Below are positions 1 through 8,095 of a stretch of DNA of 43,033 nucleotides, piece after piece. The notes below the pieces were generated by a model, which made no database searches, was not told where the DNA came from, and was given only the letters and a program-made list of their open reading frames with translations. The stretch is from Bacteroidales bacterium (GTDB lineage: Bacteria > Bacteroidota > Bacteroidia > Bacteroidales > WCHB1-69). The position numbers and the translations under genes are program-made. The stretch spans positions 1-43,033 of the forward strand of contig JAGOKS010000007.1 of the NCBI GenBank assembly GCA_017994425.1, in the 5' to 3' direction. Position 1 is the stretch's first letter. Each line of letters opens with the position of its first letter.

Positions 1-122
1 CAACTAACATTGTTTTAGGGGGGGGCTTACTTTTTATAATATCAAAAAAACAAAAATATCACAATTGACATTCAATGCATTAAAATTAAATTTAACTATT
101 TTTAAATTTTTATCGGACAATA

Positions 123-1205
123 ATGTTATTTAATCTAAGAACTTCATCCAATCAATGGTATCTGAATGATGAGACCTTAACGCCGGTAAATGTATTTATT
201 GAAAAATACATCCAAGATAAAAAATTACAAATCATATTAGCGTGGAATAACAGTTTATACAGTGGTAGTAAAGATGAAACTCCTGTTTATATACATGCTA
301 TTATAACGAAATTTTATGTGGAAGGTGCTTCTCGTTTTGTAAACGGAAGTCAGCATGTAGCCGATGAAATGGTAAAAATGATAAAAGCACACGGCGGAAA
401 AGTAATTTTAAAAAAGGAAATTACCAAAATTGAAATAGAAGAGAGTAATATTACCAAAATAATTGCTGCCGATGGGAGTGAATATAAAGGGGATTATTAT
501 ATTTCTAGTATTCATCCTGCTTATTTGATGGATATAATTGATCCTGAAAACATTCAAAAAGCATACAGAGAACGTTTGCAGAACCTCGAAAATTCATATT
601 CCGCTTTTATCATGTACATTGTTTTCAAACCTCACACTTTTCCTTACATGAATTATAATTATTTTTACTATAAAGATTATGATTTAGTGTGGAATGCGAT
701 AAATTATGACTTAACAGATTTTCCTCAAGGCTTTATGGCGATGACATCTCCCGAAAATCATCAAAGTGAATATGCTAAAAAAGGCATGTTTACATGTATA
801 ATGCGTTATAATGATTTTAAAGAATGGGAAAATACGCTCGTAGGGAAAAGAGGGAAAGAATATGAAAAATTAAAAAAAGAAATAGAAACAAAATTCATTA
901 ATTTGGTGGAGGAAGTATTCCCTAATTTTAAAAACAGCATTGACAAAGTTATTTCTAGCACTCCACTAACTATTAGGGATTATTTAAAATCAAAAGAAGG
1001 GGGATTGTACGGATATAAGAAAAACTCCCAAAACTTGATTAAATCACAAGTCTTAGCCCGAACAAAAATTAAAAATTTATTTTTAACCGGACAAAATATT
1101 AATCTACACGGCATTTTAGGAGTTCCTTTAAGCGCTATTGTTACAGTAGGTGAATTAGTGGGAGGCTTTGATTACCTGGTGAATAAAATAAATGACACCC
1201 CATAA
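123..1205 (+). pseudogene. N-terminally truncated phytoene-desaturase-like FAD oxidoreductase
   Basis: The 360-residue product matches the middle and C-terminal parts of the CrtI / all-trans-retinol 13,14-reductase-like NAD(P)/FAD oxidoreductases. It has a GSQHVADEMV helix followed by the HGGKVILKKEITKIE substrate-side segment (about residues 75-105), and the family's C-terminal FAD motif (LFLTGQNINLHGILGVPLSA, about 320-340). Family members are usually near 500 residues and begin with a GxGxxG dinucleotide-binding fold. That fold is absent, and an in-frame TAA at 93-95 blocks any upstream extension. No promoter or ribosome binding site is evident before the ATG. Such enzymes occur in polyene and flexirubin-type clusters, which fits the genes that follow. 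I infer a decayed or 5'-deleted gene; a functional short form or an assembly error near the G8 run at 18-25 are alternatives. Confidence 0.6.
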
Positions 1206-1319
1206 ATTAAAAGATTTCTGTTCTTGTTTTTGATTCCTAAATCAAGAGCATGTCATTTAAATTCGTTTTATTAATACATAAAAAGCAAGTAGTAAGCAAA
1301 GAAGTAAGCAAATTTTTAA

Positions 1320-1327
1320 TATTTTTG
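1320..1327 (+). promoter_or_regulatory. Bacteroidetes -7 element (TATTTTTG)
   Basis: Exact TAnnTTTG match 25 bases before the ATG at 1353. It lies in a 138-base spacer after the truncated oxidoreductase. It would start transcription of the radical SAM gene and the tightly spaced genes behind it. No clear -33 TTTG is seen. Confidence 0.5.
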
Positions 1328-1352
1328 CAAAAAAATAATTCATGTGCAATTT

Positions 1353-2657
1353 ATGAATAATAAAGATATAAATAACTTGAAGTTCAAATTAGTATACCCA
1401 AAATGGAAAAAGCTTCCCGGACAGACTACTTTTAATTTACCTCCTCATGGTCCTGTTGTATTTGCTGCTTCTTTACCTACTTATGTAGATGTTTCGTTCA
1501 CAGATGAAAATGTAGAAGAGATAGATTTTAACGAAGAGTGTGATTTTGTCGGAATTTCGATGATGTTAAGCACCCAAGTGAAACGGGGATGGGAAATAGC
1601 CGATGAATTTCGTCGTAGAGGGAAAAAAGTTATTTTTGGGGGCATTTCAACTATGCTTCATGCTGAAGAAACCTTGCTACATGCTGACAGTGTATTTCTG
1701 GGTGAATCGGAAACAAGAATGGAAGAAGTTATACAAGATTGGCAAAAAGGTACTCTAAAAAAAGTGTATAATTTTTTAGGTAAACATCCTGATATTAATT
1801 TAGTAGGACCTGCTCGCCGTGATTTATACAAACGCAATTTATACAATCATAAAGGCGTTCAAATGGTTGATTTATTCCATGCCTCCCGTGGTTGTAAGTT
1901 CAGTTGTTATCCCTGTGCCGTTTCTTATCTAGGAGGTAGGAGTTTTCGCCCTCGTCCCATCGATAAAGCGATAGAAGAATTACATACTATTGATAATAAT
2001 AGATTGTTTATTGTTGATAATTCATTGGCCCAGAATAAAGAATGGGAATTAGACCTTTTCCGTGAAATGATTCCTCTAAAAAAGAAATGGATTAGCCATA
2101 CCATCGAAGATGACCCAAAAGTACTTGATTTAGCTGCTCAAGCCGGAGCTTGGTATGTTTATCAGGCGGTATACGATACTTCTGATTATATCAAAGAAAG
2201 AATCAAACGGTATCATGACCATGGAATAGGTGTTGAAGGAACTATTTTGTTGGGCTTAGATAATCAAACCGAAGATGATATTTTGAAATTAATAGATTTC
2301 TTATTGAAAATAGAATTGGATTTGGCAGAATTTACAATTCTTGCTCCTTTCCCTCATACAAAAGCGTATGACGATTTACTACGTCAAGGGAGAATCTTCG
2401 ATCATGATTGGAATAACTACAATGCCGGACAAGTAGTCTATCAACCTAAAAATATGTCGGTGAAACGATTACAAGACTTGTATGACTATGCATGGAAAAC
2501 TTTTTATCAGGATGAAAGCCAGGAAGAAAAAATGTTTAAACTTTTTGCACAAGTCATGCTGCGTGAAATGGAAGATGGAACCTATCGTACAAGAGATAGA
2601 AAGTTAGTAGGAAAGAGTTTCGGAAAAGATGTTGTTAGAAATATTAAGACTAACTAA
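1353..2657 (+). CDS. B12-binding-domain radical SAM protein
   Basis: The product has 434 residues from the ATG at 1353; a GTG at 1344 would add three. An N-terminal cobalamin-binding-like region (about residues 55-130, with DFVGISMMLSTQVKRGWEIA and FGGISTMLHAEETL) is followed by a radical SAM core with the cluster motif CxxxCxxC (CKFSCYPC, Cys181, Cys185 and Cys188). The order and length match B12-dependent class B radical SAM enzymes (HpnP/BchE/PhpK-like), which often methylate unactivated carbons or rearrange rings. Substrate specificity cannot be read from the sequence. It heads the run of closely spaced plus-strand genes to 13418, so I infer a tailoring role on the cluster's product. The TAnnTTTG element at 1320-1327 supports a transcription start here. 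Confidence 0.85.
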   Translation: MNNKDINNLKFKLVYPKWKKLPGQTTFNLPPHGPVVFAASLPTYVDVSFTDENVEEIDFNEECDFVGISMMLSTQVKRGWEIADEFRRRGKKVIFGGISTMLHAEETLLHADSVFLGESETRMEEVIQDWQKGTLKKVYNFLGKHPDINLVGPARRDLYKRNLYNHKGVQMVDLFHASRGCKFSCYPCAVSYLGGRSFRPRPIDKAIEELHTIDNNRLFIVDNSLAQNKEWELDLFREMIPLKKKWISHTIEDDPKVLDLAAQAGAWYVYQAVYDTSDYIKERIKRYHDHGIGVEGTILLGLDNQTEDDILKLIDFLLKIELDLAEFTILAPFPHTKAYDDLLRQGRIFDHDWNNYNAGQVVYQPKNMSVKRLQDLYDYAWKTFYQDESQEEKMFKLFAQVMLREMEDGTYRTRDRKLVGKSFGKDVVRNIKTN

Positions 2658-2671
2658 TTATCAGATTATTT

Positions 2672-3049
2672 ATGAAAGTGTCAGATAAATATTATGATGA
2701 AATATTCGATTTCTTAGGGCAATGGGATATGCCTTCAAAATGTGGATTAAAAATTATTGAACATCAAGGGAAGACGATAATTGTTGCTACCGAATTATAT
2801 CAAGATAATCCGGGAACATCGGTAACTTACGCAGGTGGTTCTTTAGCCGGTCAAATTTGCGAGAAAAAAGGATTCAACAAAAAAGAGATTATTTATATTG
2901 AATGTAATCCCGATACAAATTCAAAATTGTCTTTTTATAATGAAGAATTTTTTGAAGTTTCTTTTGAGATATTAGACGATACATTTGTTAATCCCACATA
3001 TAAACAATTAACAATTAAAAATATAAAAGATTATTTTCCGGAAGATTAA
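2672..3049 (+). CDS. Conserved-looking hypothetical protein, 125 residues
   Basis: I do not recognise this family. The product is small, acidic and soluble, with no signal peptide or membrane segment. It has alternating hydrophobic strands (GKTIIVATELY, KEIIYIEC, FFEVSFEI) and a glycine-rich turn, VTYAGGSLAGQIC, near residues 51-63, which suggests a compact alpha/beta fold. It starts 14 bases after the radical SAM gene and ends 27 bases before the hydrolase gene, so it is almost certainly co-transcribed. The position right behind the radical SAM enzyme would suit a partner or chaperone of that enzyme, but that is inference from position only. Confidence 0.7.
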   Translation: MKVSDKYYDEIFDFLGQWDMPSKCGLKIIEHQGKTIIVATELYQDNPGTSVTYAGGSLAGQICEKKGFNKKEIIYIECNPDTNSKLSFYNEEFFEVSFEILDDTFVNPTYKQLTIKNIKDYFPED

Positions 3050-3076
3050 TTTATTTTTCGTTTATACAATTCAAAA

Positions 3077-3928
3077 ATGAAAAGAATATTCCTATTTCTT
3101 ATATATTTTTTAGCAGTATTTGCCATTAATGCTCAACCCAAACCGATTTATCTATGGAAAGATATATCGGAAATGTCGAAAGAAAAAACGAGATTATATA
3201 TTTACGAAGCTCCAGATTCCATACAAACAGGGGTGAGTGTTATTATTTGTCCCGGAGGAAGTTATCATCATCTAGGTATGCCACACGAAGGCTATGAGGT
3301 AGCTCAATGGCTCAATAGTCAAGGTATAACAGCTTTTGTATTGAGATATAGAGTAGGAGGTCAAGGTTATCATCATCCTGCTATGTTGCAAGATGTTCAA
3401 CTTGCAATTCATTTTGTTAAAGAGCATATGGAATATTTTAAACTGAAAACCTTAGGAATTATGGGTTTTTCTGCAGGAGGTCATTTGGCAAGCATGGCAG
3501 CGGTTTTTTATAAAATCAATTCCATCGAAAAATATACTCAAAATAAAGTTGATTTACGACCTGATTTTGTGGTTCCGGTGTATCCTGTTGTCTCTATGCA
3601 AGATAGTTTAGCACACCTTCGCTCACGTAAAAATTTGCTTGGAAAACATGTTGATAAAGACATGATCAATCAATTTTCTATTGAATTGCAAATTCCCAAC
3701 GATATGCCTCCGGTTTTTTTAGTTGCCGCAAAAGATGATCCAGTAGTAAATTATAAAAACAGTGTTGAACTTGAAAAAGCTTTAAAAAACAAACAAATAA
3801 CAAATAAATTTATGTTGTATGAAACCGGTGGTCATGGCTTTGGCATGAATGAAAAACGAGGTGGTGAAACAGCAAAATGGAAATTTTTATTTAAGGAATG
3901 GCTTATCGAAAACGAATTTATTAAATAA
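3077..3928 (+). CDS. Secreted alpha/beta hydrolase (esterase/lipase-like)
   Basis: Residues 1-19 form a typical signal peptide ending INAQ, so the 283-residue product is predicted to be exported to the periplasm. Behind it are the oxyanion-loop motif CPGGSYHHLG, the nucleophile elbow GFSAGGHLA (Ser in G-x-S-x-G), an acidic residue in AAKDDPVV and a catalytic histidine in GGHGFG. This order is that of the dienelactone-hydrolase / acetyl-xylan-esterase-like family. Unlike an ordinary polysaccharide esterase it lies between biosynthetic genes, 7 bases before the PaaK-like ligase. A role in trimming or processing the exported product is possible; a carbohydrate esterase recruited by chance is the alternative. 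Confidence 0.85.
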   Translation: MKRIFLFLIYFLAVFAINAQPKPIYLWKDISEMSKEKTRLYIYEAPDSIQTGVSVIICPGGSYHHLGMPHEGYEVAQWLNSQGITAFVLRYRVGGQGYHHPAMLQDVQLAIHFVKEHMEYFKLKTLGIMGFSAGGHLASMAAVFYKINSIEKYTQNKVDLRPDFVVPVYPVVSMQDSLAHLRSRKNLLGKHVDKDMINQFSIELQIPNDMPPVFLVAAKDDPVVNYKNSVELEKALKNKQITNKFMLYETGGHGFGMNEKRGGETAKWKFLFKEWLIENEFIK

Positions 3929-3934
3929 AATTAT

Positions 3935-5230
3935 ATGACTTTTAAACCTGATATTGAATTTCAACCTCTAGATGTTATCAAAAGATTTCAAGAAAAGAAA
4001 TTAAAGGAAGTATTGTCTTATACCAACGAAAAATCCAAGTATTATCAATCCTTATTTAAAAAAGAAAAAATAAATATTCAAAAAATTAAGTCGATTGAAG
4101 ACTTAGCTTACATTCCATTTACTAAAAAAGAAGATTTGCAAGTAAATAACAAAGATTTTATATGTGTTGACAGATCTCAAATCGTAGATTATATTACTAC
4201 ATCAGGGACTTTAAGTACTCCTACAACCTTCGTTATGACCGATAGGGATTTGGAGCGTTTAGCCTATAATGAAGCTATTTCTTTTAGCTGTGCAGGAGGA
4301 AAAGAGGGAGATGTTTATCAATTAATGACAACCTTGGATAAACGTTTTATGGCTGGTTTTGCATATTTTCTGGGAATACGCATGATGAAAGCAGGAGTAA
4401 TTCGTGTAGGAAATGGAATACCTGAATTACAATGGGATACTATTCATAGAATTTCTCCGAATACAATTATTTGTGTGCCTTCTTTCATTCTCCGTATCAT
4501 TGAATATGCAAAGGAACATTGTATTGACTATAGTAAATCAAGCATTAAAAAAGCGGTTTGCATTGGCGAAAATTTGCGTGAAGATGATTTTTCGTTGAAT
4601 CTTTTAGGAAAGAAAATCAAAGAAAAATGGGATATTGACCTTTATTCTACCTACGCTTCTACAGAAATGAGTACTTCCTTTTGTGAATGTGAGGCGGGTC
4701 GTGGAGGTCATCATCATCCGGAATTAATTATTTGTGAATTAGTCGATAATCAAGATAATATAGTTCCAGAAGGTGAATATGGCGAATTAACCATCACTAC
4801 ATTAGGGGTGGAAGGCATGCCTTTGTTACGATTTAAAACAGGTGATATTTGCAGATTTCATTATGAACCTTGTTCTTGTGGAAGAACTTCTATGAGAATA
4901 AGTCCTATTAAAGGTCGAAAAAATCAAATGATTAAATATAAAGGGACAACTCTTTATCCCGCTTCGATATTTGATGTGCTTGATAATGTAGAGTATATAC
5001 ATAATTATTTGGTGGAAGTAAGTACAAATGAATTTGGCATGGATGATGTAAGCGTTATTATCGGTTGTTACAATCAAAGCGATGAAATCGTGAAAGATTT
5101 AAAAAATAGGTTTCGGGCAAAAATTCGCGTTGCCCCAAGTATCAAATTTGAAAGTGTTGATGTAATTAAGAAAATACAGCTTCCGGAAATAAATAGAAAA
5201 CCTATTAAATTTATTGATAAACGAAAATAA
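3935..5230 (+). CDS. PaaK-like AMP-dependent acyl/aryl ligase
   Basis: The 431-residue protein has the hallmarks of the phenylacetate-CoA ligase branch of ANL adenylating enzymes. These are the phosphate-binding TTSGTLSTP (residues 88-96), the aromatic/adenine motif YSTYASTEM (about 238-245), the hinge region LLRFKTGDICRF and the C-terminal GRKNQMIKYKGTTLYP. Two CxC pairs (Cys250/252 and CSCGR at 313-317) resemble the zinc site seen in many bacterial PaaK-like proteins. Such enzymes activate aromatic or fatty acids as acyl-AMP and pass them to CoA or an acyl carrier protein. In this cluster it is the likely loader of the starter acid, but no carrier protein is visible nearby. The next gene starts 7 bases on. 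Confidence 0.9.
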   Translation: MTFKPDIEFQPLDVIKRFQEKKLKEVLSYTNEKSKYYQSLFKKEKINIQKIKSIEDLAYIPFTKKEDLQVNNKDFICVDRSQIVDYITTSGTLSTPTTFVMTDRDLERLAYNEAISFSCAGGKEGDVYQLMTTLDKRFMAGFAYFLGIRMMKAGVIRVGNGIPELQWDTIHRISPNTIICVPSFILRIIEYAKEHCIDYSKSSIKKAVCIGENLREDDFSLNLLGKKIKEKWDIDLYSTYASTEMSTSFCECEAGRGGHHHPELIICELVDNQDNIVPEGEYGELTITTLGVEGMPLLRFKTGDICRFHYEPCSCGRTSMRISPIKGRKNQMIKYKGTTLYPASIFDVLDNVEYIHNYLVEVSTNEFGMDDVSVIIGCYNQSDEIVKDLKNRFRAKIRVAPSIKFESVDVIKKIQLPEINRKPIKFIDKRK

Positions 5231-5237
5231 CACATAG

Positions 5238-5984
5238 ATGGAAACGGTTATTTGCATGGAAAACATTAAAAAGCGGTATAAACATGGAGACCGACTTGTT
5301 TTAAACGGCTTAAATCTTAAGGTTCATGCAGGAGATATTTATGGGTTTCTAGGTCCTAATGGTGCTGGTAAAAGTACGACTATCAAATTATTATCAGGCT
5401 TAATATCTAATGATGAAGGAATAATTACATTATTGGGTAAAAATATTTTGGAACATCGCGAACAATTAAAAAGAAAAATTGGCATTGTTCCACAGGATAT
5501 TGCAATATATCCTTCCCTTACTGCATTTGAAAATTTAAAATTTTTCGGGGGTATATACGGAATACATCAAACACATTTGAAAAAAAGAATTGCATATTTA
5601 TTGCATCTTTTTGGATTAGAAGAACATAGAAACAGAAAAGTAGAACATTATTCCGGTGGGATGAAAAGAAGAATCAATCTGATTGTGGGATTGTTACATG
5701 AACCCAAACTTTTACTCTTAGATGAACCAACCGTAGGAATAGATGTTCAATCGAAAAATGTCATTATCGAAAATCTAAAAATGTTAAATCGTCAAGGTAC
5801 GGCCATTTTATATACTTCACACGATATGAATGAAGCAGAGCAATTATGTAATAAAGTGGGTATTATTGATGAAGGTAAGATAATTATTGAAGGGACCCCC
5901 AAAGAATTGATAACGCAATTTTCAGAGACAACAAATTTAGAATCCGTATATTTAAAATTAACCGGTAAAAAAATTAGAGATTAA
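5238..5984 (+). CDS. ABC transporter ATP-binding protein
   Basis: This 248-residue ABC ATPase is complete: Walker A GPNGAGKS (residues 39-46), Q-loop in VPQDIAIYP, signature YSGGMKRR (about 138-145), Walker B LLLLDEP, and H-loop in TSHDMNEAEQL. It belongs to the CcmA/DrrA-like group that pairs with ABC-2 permeases for export of lipids, drugs or glycans. The stop codon is directly followed by the ATG of the permease, so the two are co-translated partners. The context implies export of the cluster's product or self-protection. Confidence 0.95.
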   Translation: METVICMENIKKRYKHGDRLVLNGLNLKVHAGDIYGFLGPNGAGKSTTIKLLSGLISNDEGIITLLGKNILEHREQLKRKIGIVPQDIAIYPSLTAFENLKFFGGIYGIHQTHLKKRIAYLLHLFGLEEHRNRKVEHYSGGMKRRINLIVGLLHEPKLLLLDEPTVGIDVQSKNVIIENLKMLNRQGTAILYTSHDMNEAEQLCNKVGIIDEGKIIIEGTPKELITQFSETTNLESVYLKLTGKKIRD

Positions 5985-7259
5985 ATGAAAACTTTTTTAT
6001 CCCTATTATACAAAGATTTTTTATTATTACTACGGGATAAAGCCGGTTTATTTTTGCTTTTTGTAATGCCTTTATCACTGGTTCTCATTATGACATCTAT
6101 GCAAGATGGTATGATGAAGTCGGTTATTAATACCAATGTGTCGCTTTTATTGTTAAATAATGATAAAGATAGTTTAGGAAATGCCATAGAAAAAGAATTG
6201 CAAAAATCAGATATTTTTCAAATGCAATCAGCAAAAGAATTGGATAGTTGCATGACTGAGGAAGACCTTATTAATTTGATAGCTAAAGGAGAATATTTAA
6301 TCGGGATTTACATTCCGGACAGTATGACTTATTTATTTATTGAAGAATATAAAAATGCACTTTTTCAAGCTTTTATGGGACAACAAATTTCGCAGGATAC
6401 CGTACAAAAAATGAAACTTAGTGTATATTTAGATCCTACTGTAAAACCATCTGTTCATTCAAGCTTGATGAGTAATATAAGAGCTTTTTTTATGGAAATT
6501 CAGAATCGTTTTTCATTGAAAGTTATCTCTAAAATGCTGGAGACTATTTCAGGTAACAAAATAAAAAATTTAGATCTAAGTGAATGTCAAGGATTAACGA
6601 TAAATGAAAGAATTGCTGATAAAGGAGGAGAAGAAGGATTTCGTCCGAATGCGGTTCAACACAATGTACCTGCTTGGACTTTATTTGCCATATTCTTCAT
6701 AGTCATATCATTGGCAGGAAGTATTATTAAAGAAAGAGAAGATGGGAGCTTTAATCGCTTAATGACAATGCCCTGTTCCTATACTCACTATCTTTCCAGT
6801 AAAATAATTATATACTTAATTGTTTGTATTTTACAATTTTTGGGCGTGCTGGCGATGGGAATATGGATTTTTCCACTTATCGGAATGGAAGCTTTTATAA
6901 TTGACGGCTTTTTTATTAATTTATTACTGGTTATAATTTGTGCTGCATGTGCAGCAATTTGTTTTGGTATAAGCATTAGTGCTATTGCAACCTCTCAGCA
7001 GCAAGCCTCTATTTTTGGAGCAATATCGGTCGTTATATTAGCTGCAATCGGAGGAATTTGGGTGCCTACTTTTGTCATGCCTGATTTCTTAAAGTTTATC
7101 AGTAATATCTCTCCCATGAATTGGGCAATCGATGCTTCGTATAGTATTATTCTTAGAAAATCAACAGTAATAGAAGTATTGCCTGATTGTATATACTTAC
7201 TGACTTTTGCTTTAGTATGTTTTTTCGTAGCCATTTTTTATAAAAAATATAAACGTTAG
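5985..7259 (+). CDS. ABC-2 type transporter permease
   Basis: This 424-residue membrane protein has one N-terminal membrane segment (about residues 20-40, LFLLFVMPLSLVLIM), a large soluble loop of about 190 residues, and five to six C-terminal segments including SLAGSIIKEREDGSFNRLMTMP, the conserved ABC-2 region. This is the architecture of full-length YhiH/DrrB-type export permeases. It starts on the base after the ATPase stop codon. It most likely forms a homodimer with two copies of the ATPase at 5238-5984 to move a hydrophobic product across the inner membrane. Confidence 0.93.
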   Translation: MKTFLSLLYKDFLLLLRDKAGLFLLFVMPLSLVLIMTSMQDGMMKSVINTNVSLLLLNNDKDSLGNAIEKELQKSDIFQMQSAKELDSCMTEEDLINLIAKGEYLIGIYIPDSMTYLFIEEYKNALFQAFMGQQISQDTVQKMKLSVYLDPTVKPSVHSSLMSNIRAFFMEIQNRFSLKVISKMLETISGNKIKNLDLSECQGLTINERIADKGGEEGFRPNAVQHNVPAWTLFAIFFIVISLAGSIIKEREDGSFNRLMTMPCSYTHYLSSKIIIYLIVCILQFLGVLAMGIWIFPLIGMEAFIIDGFFINLLLVIICAACAAICFGISISAIATSQQQASIFGAISVVILAAIGGIWVPTFVMPDFLKFISNISPMNWAIDASYSIILRKSTVIEVLPDCIYLLTFALVCFFVAIFYKKYKR

Positions 7260-7275
7260 CATCAATAATTACGCT

Positions 7276-7740
7276 ATGATTCCATTACCTCCGCCTATTA
7301 TTTCTTATCCGGACATAATGCAATATCTCCCTCAACGTCCACCTATGGTGATGGTTGATTATTATTATGGAGAAATTGATGAGGAAGCATATACTTCTTT
7401 TTTTATCAAAGAAGACAATCTTTTTGTAGAAAATGGTATTTTTACGGAAATGGGGATCCTTGACTTTTTAGCACAATCAGGGATAGTTCAAATGGGACAT
7501 AAAATACAAATTCCGGAAGAATTAAAAGTCTCTTCAATGGGCGTTATTACTCAATTTAAGTCTTTTCATATTTATGCGACGGCATCCGTCGGAGATACTA
7601 TTTATGGAAAAGTGAAAAAGATATTTTCCAATGCATATTCGGCTAGTTTATGTGTAACTGCTTTTTCCCAAGATATCATTTTAGTTGAGGGATTAATAAC
7701 AGCAATGCTTATTCATAATAATCAAGATGTTAATAAATAG
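7276..7740 (+). CDS. FabZ/ApeP-like hotdog protein
   Basis: The 154-residue protein carries the hotdog-fold motif LPQRPPMVMVD (residues 24-34) and ENGIFTEMGILDFLAQSG. In FabZ dehydratases the matching positions are LPHRxPxLLVD with a catalytic His, and an E-x-x-AQ helix with a catalytic Glu. Here the His position is Gln and the Glu position is Asp. As far as I recall, the QRPP form is common in a Bacteroidetes hotdog subfamily of fatty-acid-like and aryl-polyene pathways. It may therefore be a non-dehydratase subunit or thioesterase-like partner of the next protein, with which it overlaps by 14 bases. A typical 3-hydroxyacyl-ACP dehydratase is the other reading. Confidence 0.8.
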   Translation: MIPLPPPIISYPDIMQYLPQRPPMVMVDYYYGEIDEEAYTSFFIKEDNLFVENGIFTEMGILDFLAQSGIVQMGHKIQIPEELKVSSMGVITQFKSFHIYATASVGDTIYGKVKKIFSNAYSASLCVTAFSQDIILVEGLITAMLIHNNQDVNK

Positions 7741-8095
7741 TTTTTTTAAAATTTGTAATTATTATACAGAAAATGATACCGTCATTTTTACTATCGAATT
7801 AATCGATGATTATCCTTTGTATGCCGGTCATTTTCCCGAAAGAGCAATAGTACCGGGAGTATGCTCTATAGGTATTATCAAAGAATGTGCTTCTTTTTAC
7901 TTACAAAAACCTTTGCGCTTCTGCACCCTTGACCATTGTAAATTTTTAAAACCAATAGAACCCTTGATCAATAAATCATTAAGTGTTACTATAAAGATAC
8001 AAGCGATTGAAACCTCTACTTTTTTTATTTCCGGTAGCATTTTTTCTATGAATTCATGCTTTGTAACTATAAAAAGCAAAACAATAATACTATGA
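7727..8095 (+). CDS. Short FabZ-like hydroxyacyl-ACP dehydratase
   Basis: The 122-residue protein has the FabZ signature GHFPERAIVPGV (about residues 35-46) with the catalytic-type His of GHFP. The acidic residue is displaced (GIIKECA), as in the small Bacteroidetes hydroxymyristoyl-ACP dehydratase-like proteins. The start ATG at 7727 lies inside the preceding hotdog gene. The stop overlaps the next gene as ATGA (8092-8095), implying translational coupling on both sides. Together with the protein at 7276 it may form a heteromeric dehydratase in which one subunit supplies the His and the other supports the fold. The presence of dehydratase genes implies a polyketide- or fatty-acid-like chain built by enzymes outside the window. 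Confidence 0.82.
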   Translation: MLINSFFKICNYYTENDTVIFTIELIDDYPLYAGHFPERAIVPGVCSIGIIKECASFYLQKPLRFCTLDHCKFLKPIEPLINKSLSVTIKIQAIETSTFFISGSIFSMNSCFVTIKSKTIIL

